Assembly: GCF_025628885.1 (NCBI RefSeq)
Contig: NZ_JAOTIF010000002.1
Coordinates: forward strand, 186,001-250,000
Origin: Paraflavisolibacter caeni
GTDB taxonomy: Bacteria > Bacteroidota > Bacteroidia > Chitinophagales > Chitinophagaceae
Reading direction: 5' to 3'
DNA: 64,000 bases
Below, piece after piece: positions 7,753 through 16,615 of this stretch (positions within the stretch are counted from its first letter, which is position 1; each line of letters begins with the position of its first letter). The notes beneath the pieces are model-generated. The model had not been told where the DNA came from, did not search any database, and saw nothing but the letters and a program-made list of their open reading frames with translations. The translations under genes and the position numbers were made by a program.

Positions 7753-8925
7753 ATGTTGGAACTTCCTGTTTATCTCGATCATAATTCGACTACACCCTGT
7801 GATCATAGGGTGGTAGAGGCTATGTTACCCTTCTTTACCCGGGATTTTGGCAATGCCGCCAGCCACAGCCACGCTTTTGGCTGGAAAGCCAAAGAAGCTG
7901 TGGATTATGCCCGTGAACAGGTTGCAAATTTGATAGGAGCCAGTTCCGGTGAAATTATTTTTACTTCGGGGGCTACTGAAGCCGATAACCTGGCTATTAA
8001 GGGTGTTTTTGAAATGTATGCCGGCAAAGGAAACCACATCATTACCAGCGGCATTGAACATAAGGCGGTCCTTGATACCTGCAGGCATTTGGAGAAACTG
8101 GGTGCGGAAATCACTTATTTGCCCGTAAGTCCTGAGGGTTTCGTGGATTTAAACAAACTGGAATCAGCTATCAAGCCTACGACGATATTGATTGCAATTA
8201 TGTACGCCAATAATGAAATTGGCACCATAATGCCCGTACGTGAAATTGGTTTCATTGCCCGTAAACATGGTGTGTTGTTTTTTACAGACGCTACGCAGGC
8301 TGTGGGTAAAATCCCGGTACATGTGGATAATGACAACATTGATTTATTGGCAATGACGGCTCACAAGCTGTACGGTCCAAAGGGAACAGGCGCTTTATAC
8401 GTGCGCAGGAAAGGTCCGCGGGTAAGATTGACCGCTCAAATGGATGGGGGCGGGCATGAAAAAGGTTTACGCAGTGGTACCTTGAATGTACCGGGGATTG
8501 TCGGTTTGGGTAAGGCATGCCAAATTTGCCAGCTGGAAATGTCCCGGGAGGCAGAGCGCCTTAGCAAACTGCGCGATCAGCTGGAGCAGGCATTATTGGG
8601 CCTGGGGCAAGTTTTTGTAAATGGAAGTAAGCAGAACCGTTTACCCCAGGTTACTAACCTTTGCTTTAAAGATGTAGATAGCAATGGTTTAATGATGGCC
8701 CTTCAAAAAAATATTGCTGTATCTTCAGGGTCGGCCTGCACTTCTGCAACACCAGAACCTTCGTATGTTCTAAAAGCATTAGGACTGAGCGATGAACTGG
8801 CACATAGTTCGTTACGTTTTAGTTTGGGAAGAAAGACAATGGAAGAAGAAATCGATTATACCATTGAACAAGTTTCAAAAACTGTACATAAATTGAGAGG
8901 TGAGTTGACCTGGAGTATCACATAA
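7753..8925 (+). CDS. Cysteine desulfurase (IscS/NifS type)
   Basis: This 390-residue PLP enzyme takes sulfur from cysteine as a persulfide for Fe-S clusters, thiolated tRNA and similar products. The PLP lysine is Lys205 in AMTAHKLYGPKGTG. The catalytic Cys329 lies in SSGSACTSATPEPSYVL, the loop of group I (IscS/NifS) enzymes rather than SufS. The N-terminal VYLDHNSTTP is also canonical. The next gene, 38 bp on, encodes an A-type Fe-S carrier, which supports a role in cluster assembly. Confidence 0.95.
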   Translation: MLELPVYLDHNSTTPCDHRVVEAMLPFFTRDFGNAASHSHAFGWKAKEAVDYAREQVANLIGASSGEIIFTSGATEADNLAIKGVFEMYAGKGNHIITSGIEHKAVLDTCRHLEKLGAEITYLPVSPEGFVDLNKLESAIKPTTILIAIMYANNEIGTIMPVREIGFIARKHGVLFFTDATQAVGKIPVHVDNDNIDLLAMTAHKLYGPKGTGALYVRRKGPRVRLTAQMDGGGHEKGLRSGTLNVPGIVGLGKACQICQLEMSREAERLSKLRDQLEQALLGLGQVFVNGSKQNRLPQVTNLCFKDVDSNGLMMALQKNIAVSSGSACTSATPEPSYVLKALGLSDELAHSSLRFSLGRKTMEEEIDYTIEQVSKTVHKLRGELTWSIT

Positions 8926-8963
8926 ATGGAAAATAACCATTTTCAAATTTTTAAATAATAATC

Positions 8964-9314
8964 ATGTTCGCAACAGATAACGCAATACAAGTAACTGATA
9001 AAGCAAAAGAAAGAGTACAACAATTACTGGCAGAAGTTGGTAACGGTAACGATCCTTCTTATTTCTTAAGAGTAAGTGTTGTTGGGGGCGGCTGTTCTGG
9101 TCTAAGCTATAAAATGGATTTTGATAATGAGCTGAAACCTGCCGACCAGGTGTTTGAAAACAACGGGATTAAGGTAGTTACCGATTTAAAAAGCTTCCTG
9201 TACCTGGTAAATACCGTACTGGATTTTTCGGATGGTTTGAACGGTAAGGGGTTCTTTTTCCAGAATCCGAATGCAAGCCGCACTTGTGCTTGTGGTGAAA
9301 GTTTCGCCGTGTAA
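8964..9314 (+). CDS. HesB/IscA-family Fe-S cluster carrier
   Basis: This 116-residue A-type carrier holds and transfers Fe-S clusters. The three ligand cysteines are present: Cys44 in VVGGGCSGLSYKMDF, and Cys108 and Cys110 in SRTCACGESF. Length and spacing match IscA, ErpA and SufA, and the subtype cannot be decided. It probably shares a transcript with the cysteine desulfurase upstream, and a clear terminator follows 27 bp after the stop. Confidence 0.95.
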   Translation: MFATDNAIQVTDKAKERVQQLLAEVGNGNDPSYFLRVSVVGGGCSGLSYKMDFDNELKPADQVFENNGIKVVTDLKSFLYLVNTVLDFSDGLNGKGFFFQNPNASRTCACGESFAV

Positions 9315-9341
9315 CCGCATTCCATACAGTAAAATAATATG

Positions 9342-9368
9342 ACCCCGCATTATGGCGGGGTTTCTTTT
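9342..9368 (+). terminator. Intrinsic terminator
   Basis: ACCCCGC and GCGGGGT form a 7-bp GC-rich stem with a short loop, followed by TTCTTTT. It closes the desulfurase and Fe-S carrier unit and separates it from gldF. Confidence 0.87.
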
Positions 9369-9409
9369 AACCCAGGTTTTGGCTTCACTTCCCTTACTTT
9401 GCATTCAAT

Positions 9410-9434
9410 ATTTTACATTTTACATTTTACATTT
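9410..9434 (+). repeat. 7-bp tandem repeat before gldF
   Basis: ATTTTAC is repeated three times in perfect register at 9410-9430, and ATTT follows. The array ends two bases before the gldF ATG at 9437, in the position of the ribosome-binding or promoter region. Confidence 0.8.
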
Positions 9435-9436
9435 CC

Positions 9437-10156
9437 ATGTGGTCAGTATGCAAAAAAGAATTAGCACAGGCTTTTAGTTCGCTTACCGGTTATATTGCGA
9501 TCGTGGTTTTTTTGTTGGTGAACGGTTTGGTCTTATTTGTCTTCCGCAACAATATATTGGAAAGTGGCTTTGCAACATTAGATGATTTTTTCAGCTTTGC
9601 CCCCTGGGTGATGCTATTCCTGACTTCGGCGATCACTATGCGTTCTTTTGCCGATGAATATAAAGGAGGTACATTCGAAGTCTTGCGCACCCGTCCTTTA
9701 TCAGCCTGGCAGATCGTTAGTGGTAAATTCCTGGGAAGCTTCATCGTGGCTATCATCGCATTGTTGCCCACACTTGTTTATTATTTTGCCATCAATCACC
9801 TTGCGTCCACAACGGGCATAGATTCGGGGGCTGCAGTTGGTTCCTATTTGGGATTGTTGTTTCTAACCGCTGTTTTTACAACCATCGGTGTATGCAGTAG
9901 TAGCTTTACCAACAATGCTGTTGTGGCATTCATCATCAGTTTACTTGCCTGCGTATTGCTATATTTCGGTTTCCATGCATTGAGCCAGCTGCCTGTCTTT
10001 AGTAAAGGGGCCGATTACTATATTGAAATGTTAGGGATCGACTTTCACTATCAGAGTATCAGCCGGGGCGTACTGGATACAAGGGACCTGGTGTATTTTT
10101 TAAGTCTTATATTTTTCTTTCTATTGGTGACCAAACAAAACCTTCAGCATAAATAA
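9437..10156 (+). CDS. gldF: Gliding motility ABC transporter permease GldF
   Basis: This 239-residue inner-membrane protein has six predicted hydrophobic segments (for example GYIAIVVFLLVNGLVLFVF and FLGSFIVAIIALLPTLVYYF). It carries the ABC-2 permease motif ITMRSFADEYKGGTFEVL. In Flavobacterium, GldF works with GldG and the ATPase GldA and is needed for gliding. gldG follows 50 bp later, which makes the assignment firm. No gldA is in this window; in many Bacteroidota it is unlinked. Confidence 0.95.
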   Translation: MWSVCKKELAQAFSSLTGYIAIVVFLLVNGLVLFVFRNNILESGFATLDDFFSFAPWVMLFLTSAITMRSFADEYKGGTFEVLRTRPLSAWQIVSGKFLGSFIVAIIALLPTLVYYFAINHLASTTGIDSGAAVGSYLGLLFLTAVFTTIGVCSSSFTNNAVVAFIISLLACVLLYFGFHALSQLPVFSKGADYYIEMLGIDFHYQSISRGVLDTRDLVYFLSLIFFFLLVTKQNLQHK

Positions 10157-10206
10157 AAGAACCTGCCTGTAAAGTTTTCAAAACCTTATGGGTGTCTAGA
10201 CGAAAC

Positions 10207-11934
10207 ATGAAAAAAAGCACAACAACTAAAGTAACGTGGATTGTTTTGATTGCGGGTCTTGTTGCAATTAACTTACTCGCATCACTTTTACATCAACGAT
10301 TTGATCTTACGGAAGAGAATAGGTATTCACTCAGCAAGCCTACAAAGGAATTATTATCAGGTCTTGATAGTACGGTTCAGATCGATGTGCTGGTAGCTGG
10401 TAATGATCTGCCCTCGGTCGCCAGGAAATTCAGGAATGCTGTGGGTGAGTTTTTGTTTGAAGCAAAAGAATATGGTGGCAACCGGCTGCAGTTCCGTTTT
10501 GTGAATCCTTATGAAGGGGCAACTGATACTGCTGGAACCAAAGTCAAAGCAATAGAAGATTCCCTGCTAAATAACTATGGGTTGTTTCCTGTATATCTGA
10601 ATGCGCCCGGAAAAGTCGGTGATGAGTTGACCGTCAAGAGATTGATCCATGGGGCCGTGGTCCATTATAAAGGGCAGAGTGCAGGTATTGACTTCCTGAA
10701 AGGGGCTAAGTCCTTTGGTACAGAGCCAGAGCAACTGGCAGCTTTATATAATAATGTAGAAGCTTCCCTGGAATACAATTTTGCCAGTAACATTCAAAAG
10801 CTCACAGCTACAGAAAAGCCAACAGTAGCTTATGCGCTTGGTCATGGCGAAGGCTGGGGTTATAATGTAGATGATGCAGTGCGTACTTTATTTAATAATT
10901 ATAACTGTGACACTTTAAATGTAAGGCAAGTACCATATATCCCTTCGCAAATCAATGCGTTGGTTGTTTTAAAGCCTACACAACCGTTCAGTGATGCAGA
11001 TAAATTGAAAATTGACCAATACATTCTCAATGGGGGAAAAGTATTTTGGATGATTGACAATATGTATGCTGAATTTGATAGCCTTTATAAGAGTAATGGC
11101 TTTATTGCATATGACAGAGGCTTGAATTTAGAAGACCTGTTGTTTACTTATGGGGTGCGGATCAATCAGACCCTTTTACAGGATATGCAGTGCGATAAAC
11201 TGCCCCAAGTAAGAGGTGAAGGACAGGCTCAACAGCAACGACTGGTCGATTGGCCCTTCTTTCCAATTTTAAATGGTACAGAACATCCTATTAGCAAAAA
11301 CCTGGATGGCGTGCGCAGTATGTTTCCAACAACATTAGATACTGTGGAGGCTGCCAATGTACGAAAGACCTTTCTGTTGCACTCCTCTAATAATTCCAGG
11401 TTGCTTAATGCACCTGCCAAGATTGATTTTGAATTCCTTCAAATTGCTCCTGATGAACGGCAATTCCGTCAAAAGAACGTTCCCGTAGCATTACTGTTGG
11501 AGGGCAGGTTCCGGTCCTTGTACACCGGACGTGTGCCTAAAGCCATGGCTGATTCCTTAGCTGCAGCCAACATGCCTATTAAAAATGTTTCAGAGCATGA
11601 CAATAAAATGATCGTGGTTGCTGATGGAGATATTGCTATGAATCAGGTCAGTCCTTATGAAGGGCCTTTACCTATGGGTACGAATTTATTTACACGTTAT
11701 ACTTTCGCTAACAAAGATTTTTTCCTGAACTGCCTTGAATATTTGGTGAACCCAACAGATATTTTGCAAACCCGGTCCAAAGAATACAGCCTCCGTTTGT
11801 TGGATCCCAAGAGGGTTGATGATGAAAAAGCTATATGGCAGTTTGTAAATGTTGGACTCCCTATAGCCTTAATCATATTGTTTGGTGTTATTTACCAACA
11901 ATTACGCAGGCGCCGGTATAGTAAGGTCTGGTAG
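10207..11934 (+). CDS. gldG: Gliding motility ABC transporter component GldG
   Basis: This protein of 575 residues has an N-terminal membrane anchor (TWIVLIAGLVAINLLASLL), a long periplasmic part and a C-terminal membrane helix (LPIALIILFGVIYQQLRRRR). RFDLTEENRYSLSKPTKELL is the typical GldG opening. The periplasmic ABC-type domain includes VAYALGHGEGWGY and VFWMIDNMYAEFD. A GTG at 10192 would add five residues; the ATG at 10207 is preferred. It forms a unit with gldF. Confidence 0.94.
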   Translation: MKKSTTTKVTWIVLIAGLVAINLLASLLHQRFDLTEENRYSLSKPTKELLSGLDSTVQIDVLVAGNDLPSVARKFRNAVGEFLFEAKEYGGNRLQFRFVNPYEGATDTAGTKVKAIEDSLLNNYGLFPVYLNAPGKVGDELTVKRLIHGAVVHYKGQSAGIDFLKGAKSFGTEPEQLAALYNNVEASLEYNFASNIQKLTATEKPTVAYALGHGEGWGYNVDDAVRTLFNNYNCDTLNVRQVPYIPSQINALVVLKPTQPFSDADKLKIDQYILNGGKVFWMIDNMYAEFDSLYKSNGFIAYDRGLNLEDLLFTYGVRINQTLLQDMQCDKLPQVRGEGQAQQQRLVDWPFFPILNGTEHPISKNLDGVRSMFPTTLDTVEAANVRKTFLLHSSNNSRLLNAPAKIDFEFLQIAPDERQFRQKNVPVALLLEGRFRSLYTGRVPKAMADSLAAANMPIKNVSEHDNKMIVVADGDIAMNQVSPYEGPLPMGTNLFTRYTFANKDFFLNCLEYLVNPTDILQTRSKEYSLRLLDPKRVDDEKAIWQFVNVGLPIALIILFGVIYQQLRRRRYSKVW

Positions 11935-11965
11935 CTTTTTAAACCCGGTTAGGTCTTTGCTCCTG

Positions 11966-11973
11966 TATCTTTG
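11966..11973 (+). promoter_or_regulatory. -7 box of terC
   Basis: TATCTTTG matches TAnnTTTG and lies 22 bp before the terC ATG at 11996. It supports that ATG as the true start, since the longer open frame would run back through the promoter and into gldG. Confidence 0.55.
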
Positions 11974-11995
11974 CGACCTAAATAAAGTTTTTTTA

Positions 11996-12949
11996 ATGAC
12001 ACAGGAGCAAATAACGTATTTGGTTTTTGGAATTGTATTAGTAGTTGCATTGGTTCTCGACTTGGGGCTGCTCAGCAAGAAGTCTGCGGAAATAAGCATT
12101 AAAAAGGCCTTGTATCAAACACTTTTTTGGGTTTCGCTGGCATTTGCCTTCTTTGGCTTCATGTGGTGGGTGGAAGGATCAAAGATGGCCTTTGAATACA
12201 TTAGTGCCTACCTGATGGAGTGGAGTTTAAGCATAGATAACATTTTTGTGTTCATTCTTATATTCACTTTCTTCAATATCCGTGCAGATCACTATGCACG
12301 AGCTTTATTGATTGGTATTTTAATGGCCATTATATTCCGGGTCATATTTATTTCTGTGGGGATTGTATTGGTTGAGCGTTTCCATTGGTTGCTCTATATA
12401 TTCGGCGCTTTCCTGGTTTATACTGGTATTAAAATTTTTTCTGCCAACCAGGATGAGGAGTACGACCCTGCCAACAATCCTGTATATAAGTTCCTGAACC
12501 GTTTTTTACCAATTGTTCACGAAGATGTAAGTGGAAAGTTTACCGTTAAAAGGGATGGCAAAAGGTATTTCACCAATATGTTCGTTGTCATTGTATTGCT
12601 GGCTACCACTGATATCGTATTTGCCTTAGACAGTATACCTGCAGTATTTGCTATTTCCCAGGAAGAGTTGGTCATCTATACCAGTAACATTTTTGCTGTA
12701 TTGGGTCTTCGCTCGCTCTTCTTTTTGCTGCGTGGGGCTGTGAACAAATTCGAGTACCTGCAGCAGGGTATTGCGATCGTGCTCATCTTTATTGGTATTA
12801 AAATGCTGATCGAGATATTTCACATTAAAGTACCGGTTTACGCTTCCCTGTCTGTTATTGTCATCTGTCTTTTCGGCTCCATGGTTTATTCTGTACGGGT
12901 GGCAAAGCGTAAGGAGCGCCAGGAATTGAAAAAAATGACTGAAGGATAG
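11996..12949 (+). CDS. TerC-family integral membrane protein
   Basis: This protein of 317 residues has about seven to nine hydrophobic segments. Two family motifs contain membrane-buried acidic residues: EWSLSIDNIFVFILIF (near residue 75) and ATTDIVFALDSIPAVFAIS (near 205). TerC/Alx proteins are linked to metal ion (manganese) export and tellurite resistance; the substrate here is unknown. The open frame begins at 11882 inside gldG, but the start at 11996 (MTQEQITYLVFG) follows a good -7 box and is near the usual family length. Confidence 0.92.
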   Translation: MTQEQITYLVFGIVLVVALVLDLGLLSKKSAEISIKKALYQTLFWVSLAFAFFGFMWWVEGSKMAFEYISAYLMEWSLSIDNIFVFILIFTFFNIRADHYARALLIGILMAIIFRVIFISVGIVLVERFHWLLYIFGAFLVYTGIKIFSANQDEEYDPANNPVYKFLNRFLPIVHEDVSGKFTVKRDGKRYFTNMFVVIVLLATTDIVFALDSIPAVFAISQEELVIYTSNIFAVLGLRSLFFLLRGAVNKFEYLQQGIAIVLIFIGIKMLIEIFHIKVPVYASLSVIVICLFGSMVYSVRVAKRKERQELKKMTEG

Positions 12950-13002
12950 ATAAGTTACCAGGTTTTATATTTTAATTATTCATTCTACATTTTAAATTTC
13001 CA

Positions 13003-15453
13003 GTGTACCCAATCAATACCATTTGCGACGTAGTGAAGGGAAAGCCACTGCAGCTGTTCTCTGATGTGGAAATTACTGAACTGGTTTACGACAGTCGTAA
13101 GGTCCAGTCGCCTGCCAGTGCTTTGTTTTTTGCATTGAAAACAAGCCATGGCAATGGGCACCTTTTTTTGCAGGATGCTTACAAAACAGGGATCCGGAAT
13201 TTCATTGTAGAAGAAGATGTCGATCTAATGCTCCTGCCTGAATCTAATGTGATCAGGGTGGAGAGCAGTCTGGATGCGTTACAGCAATTAGCCATTTTTC
13301 ATCGTTCGCATTTTCATGTGCCGGTAATAGGCATTACCGGGAGTAATGGAAAAACGATTGTAAAGGAGTGGTTGTTCCAGCTATTGGATGACGAATACAA
13401 CATAGTTCGAAGCCCTAAAAGTTATAACTCGCAGATTGGCGTTCCTTTAAGTGTCTGGCAGATGGCTGATGCGCACACACTCGCCATTTTTGAAGCAGGT
13501 ATTTCACAACCTGGCGAAATGGCCGGCCTTGAAAGGATCATTCAGCCTTCTATTGGAGTTTTAACCAACATTGGTGAAGCGCATAGCGAGGGTTTCTCTA
13601 CTTTGCAACAAAAGTTATCCGAGAAACTAAACCTGTTTACAAATTCTGAAGTTCTCATCTTAGAGGAGAAGAATGCCGCTGGTATTTCTCTGCCGGCAAA
13701 GCTCTTTACATGGGGAAGCAGCGAAAATGCCACATTAAAGGTAGTGTCTATAGAAAAGAGGGGAGGAAAAACGAGTATTCATTTACAGTTTTCGGGCTCT
13801 GGTTTTCAGGTTACTATCCCTTTTACAGACGGCGCCTCAGTACAGAATGCCATTACCTGCTGCTGTGTTTTATTATACCTGAACATTGACATAGACAGAA
13901 TTAAAGAGCGTTTTAGCCAACTACATGCTGTGGATATGCGCTTGCATTTTGTGCATGGTATTAATCATTGTACCATTATCAATGATAGTTACAGTGCTGA
14001 TCTCACCTCATTATATATTGCACTGAATTTTTTAGCGCAGCAGAGCGCAGCTCAAAAACGCACTGTGATCCTGTCCGACTTTGTGGAAAGCGGTAAAAGT
14101 GATGAGATCCTTTATAAAAATATCGCGAGAGCTTTCGAAAAGTTCGGGGTGAAAAGGGTAATCGGCATTGGTAAGCACATCGGGGAAGTCTTGCCCAGGT
14201 ACCTCAAAGGTGAGATCCAGGCCCAGTTTTATCTTTCCACAGACAATTTTGTGCAGCACTTTCGTACGTCCTCTTTCCTGGATGAGGTAATACTGGTCAA
14301 AGGGGCCAGAATATTTGCATTTGAACGGATCGCTCTATTGCTGCAGCAAAAGGTGCATCAGACTGTTTTGGAAATAAACCTCAATGCTATTGTCAATAAT
14401 CTCAAGCAATACCAGCAGATCGTAAAGCCTGGTACAAAGCTTATGGCAATGGTGAAGGCTTTTGCCTATGGGAGTGGCGGTGCTGAAATTGCCAGCGTAC
14501 TGCAGTATAATAATGTAGCTTACCTGGGAGTTGCTTATACAGATGAAGGTGCGGACTTACGCAAGGAAGGTATTAGCCTGCCTATTATGGTCATGAATGC
14601 GGATGAAACTTCTTTACCATCTATTGTTGATTATAACCTCCAGCCAGTTATCTATTCTTTTGAGCAACTGCATCTTTTTGAACAGTACATTAAAGACCAG
14701 GGATTGTCTGCCTGGCCGGTGCACCTGGAGGTAGAAACGGGTATGAACCGACTTGGGTTTGCGGTTTCAGACATGCCTGAGGTTGGTGCCTACCTGGCTA
14801 AATCCCCTTACTTAAAAATTGTCAGTATGTTCAGTCACCTGGCGGCCAGTGAAGATTTTGCCCAGGATGCCTTTACTGCACTCCAGGCGGGGCGGTACCA
14901 GGAAGCTGTACAGGAAGTAAAAAAACACATTTCTTATTCTTTTATTCAGCATATTGCCAATTCTGCCGCCATCGTGCGCCACCCGGACCTGCAGTTTGAC
15001 ATGGTACGCCTGGGAATTGGGCTATATGGTGTAGAGAATGAAACCCATCGGTTACATCTGCAACCTGTGGCTACCTTACGCACCACCATAGCACAATTGA
15101 AAACTGTAAAAAAGGGTGAGACAGTAAGCTATAATCGCCGGGGAGAAGTAAAAGAAGACGCCATAATAGCAACAGTACGGATTGGATATGCCGACGGTTA
15201 TTCCCGCCGGTTGAGTAATGGAAAAGGAAAAATGTGGGTAAACGGCCACTTGGCCCCTGTTATAGGGACCATTTGTATGGATATGACCATGATTGATGTG
15301 ACCGGGATTCCAAATGTGAAAGAGGGAGATGAGGTAATCGTATTCGGGAAAGAACTGCCTGTACAACAGGTGGCGGAATGGATGGGTACAATTCCCTATG
15401 AGGTCATGACTTCTGTTTCTCAACGGGTAAAAAGGGTTTATTTTCAAGAGTAA
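13003..15453 (+). CDS. murF: Bifunctional MurF ligase and alanine racemase
   Basis: This 816-residue fusion combines two peptidoglycan precursor steps. Residues 1-445 are MurF, which adds D-Ala-D-Ala to the UDP-MurNAc tripeptide; the ATP loop is IGITGSNGKTIVKEW near 109-123. Residues 450-816 are alanine racemase (Alr), which makes D-alanine: PLP Lys485 in MAMVKAFAYGSGG and catalytic Tyr729 in VRIGYADGYSRR. The fusion is known from Bacteroidota. The start is GTG at 13003, as no ATG fits before TICDVVKGK. lspA follows 43 bp later. Confidence 0.96.
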   Translation: MYPINTICDVVKGKPLQLFSDVEITELVYDSRKVQSPASALFFALKTSHGNGHLFLQDAYKTGIRNFIVEEDVDLMLLPESNVIRVESSLDALQQLAIFHRSHFHVPVIGITGSNGKTIVKEWLFQLLDDEYNIVRSPKSYNSQIGVPLSVWQMADAHTLAIFEAGISQPGEMAGLERIIQPSIGVLTNIGEAHSEGFSTLQQKLSEKLNLFTNSEVLILEEKNAAGISLPAKLFTWGSSENATLKVVSIEKRGGKTSIHLQFSGSGFQVTIPFTDGASVQNAITCCCVLLYLNIDIDRIKERFSQLHAVDMRLHFVHGINHCTIINDSYSADLTSLYIALNFLAQQSAAQKRTVILSDFVESGKSDEILYKNIARAFEKFGVKRVIGIGKHIGEVLPRYLKGEIQAQFYLSTDNFVQHFRTSSFLDEVILVKGARIFAFERIALLLQQKVHQTVLEINLNAIVNNLKQYQQIVKPGTKLMAMVKAFAYGSGGAEIASVLQYNNVAYLGVAYTDEGADLRKEGISLPIMVMNADETSLPSIVDYNLQPVIYSFEQLHLFEQYIKDQGLSAWPVHLEVETGMNRLGFAVSDMPEVGAYLAKSPYLKIVSMFSHLAASEDFAQDAFTALQAGRYQEAVQEVKKHISYSFIQHIANSAAIVRHPDLQFDMVRLGIGLYGVENETHRLHLQPVATLRTTIAQLKTVKKGETVSYNRRGEVKEDAIIATVRIGYADGYSRRLSNGKGKMWVNGHLAPVIGTICMDMTMIDVTGIPNVKEGDEVIVFGKELPVQQVAEWMGTIPYEVMTSVSQRVKRVYFQE

Positions 15454-15470
15454 AGTGCTGCCCTTACCCT

Positions 15471-15478
15471 TATCTTTG
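15471..15478 (+). promoter_or_regulatory. -7 box of lspA
   Basis: TATCTTTG lies 18 bp before the lspA GTG start. It is the same octamer as the terC -7 box. No good -33 element is visible. Confidence 0.5.
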
Positions 15479-15496
15479 TCAACTTAACTGTTTCAA

Positions 15497-16177
15497 GTGA
15501 AGCTTCGTTCTGCTGTACTAATTATTGTATTGATTATCATTGCCGATCAGGCGCTGAAGGTCTGGATTAAGACCACTTATCCTTTTGGTCATATTGTTGA
15601 TGTGCTGGGTTTATCCTGGTTCAAGCTGTACTTTATTGAAAATGAAGGCATGGCGTGGGGATGGAAGTTTGGAGGTGAATGGGGAAAAGCCCTGCTTACG
15701 CTCTTCAGGCTGGCAGCCGTAATTTTTGGTTCCTGGTATCTTGGCAGGATTGTAAAACAGAAATACTCTAAAGGATTTATAATCTGTGCTGCTCTCATCT
15801 ATGCAGGTGCTTTAGGAAACCTGATCGATAGCATGTTTTATGGGATGATCTTCGAGAACAGCACGTACTCATATGTTGCTAAGATGTTTCCTAAGGAGGG
15901 CTATGCGGGGTTTTTGCATGGTCATGTTGTGGATATGCTCTACTTCCCTATTATTCACTCTACCTATCCTGATTGGATTCCATTCATAGGCGGTAAGGAG
16001 TTTGAGTTTTTTAGCCCTATTTTCAATATCGCTGATGCATCCATCTCGATCGGCGTTATTATATTGCTGTTATTTCAAAAGCGTTTCTTCAAAAAGGAGG
16101 ACGGGGCGGAAGTTCATGCTGCTAAACCTTCCAAAGCTGACATAAGCAGTAATTATGAGTTAGGAAATATCGAATAG
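15497..16177 (+). CDS. lspA: Lipoprotein signal peptidase
   Basis: This 226-residue aspartic peptidase of the inner membrane removes signal peptides from prolipoproteins. It has four hydrophobic segments, an IENEGMAWG motif, GALGNLIDSMFYG, and two likely catalytic aspartates in GHVVDMLYFP and FNIADASISIG. The insertion between GALGNLID and GHVVDM and the length above the usual 160-170 residues are typical of Bacteroidota LspA. The start is GTG at 15497. Lipoproteins in this window, such as MsrB, would be its substrates. Confidence 0.95.
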   Translation: MKLRSAVLIIVLIIIADQALKVWIKTTYPFGHIVDVLGLSWFKLYFIENEGMAWGWKFGGEWGKALLTLFRLAAVIFGSWYLGRIVKQKYSKGFIICAALIYAGALGNLIDSMFYGMIFENSTYSYVAKMFPKEGYAGFLHGHVVDMLYFPIIHSTYPDWIPFIGGKEFEFFSPIFNIADASISIGVIILLLFQKRFFKKEDGAEVHAAKPSKADISSNYELGNIE

Positions 16178-16200
16178 TTTACAGAATTTCTGATCAATAA

Positions 16201-16232
16201 AAAAAGGAGATGTCTATGGGCATCTCCTTTTT
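16201..16232 (+). terminator. Intrinsic terminator after lspA
   Basis: GGAGATG at 16206-16212 pairs with CATCTCC at 16221-16227, extended by A-T pairs on both sides, and ends in TTTTT. It closes the forward gldF-to-lspA run. Confidence 0.88.
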
Positions 16233-16259
16233 AGTGCAAGCAAATCAAAGATTTTGCAG

Positions 16260-16469
16260 TTATTCATAATTTTCAAACCAGCTTGCATCCCAATCTGCAT
16301 TTTCTCCTGCAGGCACTAATTCCATTCCGCTGCTATTATAGCTGAACATGCCTCCTTTCGTAAACACCTGTACGGCAGCTATTTCTTTACTATCCGTGTA
16401 AACAAGTTCTATTTTTAAAGGCTTTATTTTTTCAGTCTGTGCAGACGTATAAATTGTTTTGTTTTTCAT
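16260..16469 (-). CDS. Small hypothetical protein (69 residues)
   Basis: I do not recognise this protein. It has a Lys-rich N-terminus, a beta-rich centre (IELVYTDSKEIAAVQVFTKG) and an acidic, Trp-containing end (WDASWFENYE). It is probably cytoplasmic, as no signal peptide or membrane segment is seen. A purine-rich AAAAAGGACT just before the ATG supports translation. It lies between two terminators, which suggests a separate transcript. Confidence 0.7.
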   Translation of the reverse strand: MKNKTIYTSAQTEKIKPLKIELVYTDSKEIAAVQVFTKGGMFSYNSSGMELVPAGENADWDASWFENYE

Positions 16470-16554
16470 AGTCCTTTTTCTCTTTAGATATACGTAAAAT
16501 TTTGAGGTTTAGAAAGTTAGTTATAAAGTTTTTTTAAATAACTTTTTATAATAA

Positions 16555-16581
16555 AAAAGAGAAGCTTTTTAGCTTCTCTTT
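16555..16581 (-). terminator. Intrinsic terminator of fumC
   Basis: On the reverse strand AAAGAGAAGCT pairs with AGCTTCTCTTT in a perfect 11-bp stem, followed by a run of T. It lies about 35 bp after the fumC stop. Confidence 0.88.
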
Positions 16582-16615
16582 AACAAACTGAGCAGTAAAT
16601 CGTTATTCAGACCAT

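Noticed and set aside
11882-11995. 38-residue N-terminal extension of TerC
   Set aside because: It overlaps the end of gldG and runs through a consensus -7 box. The start at 11996 gives the usual family N-terminus.
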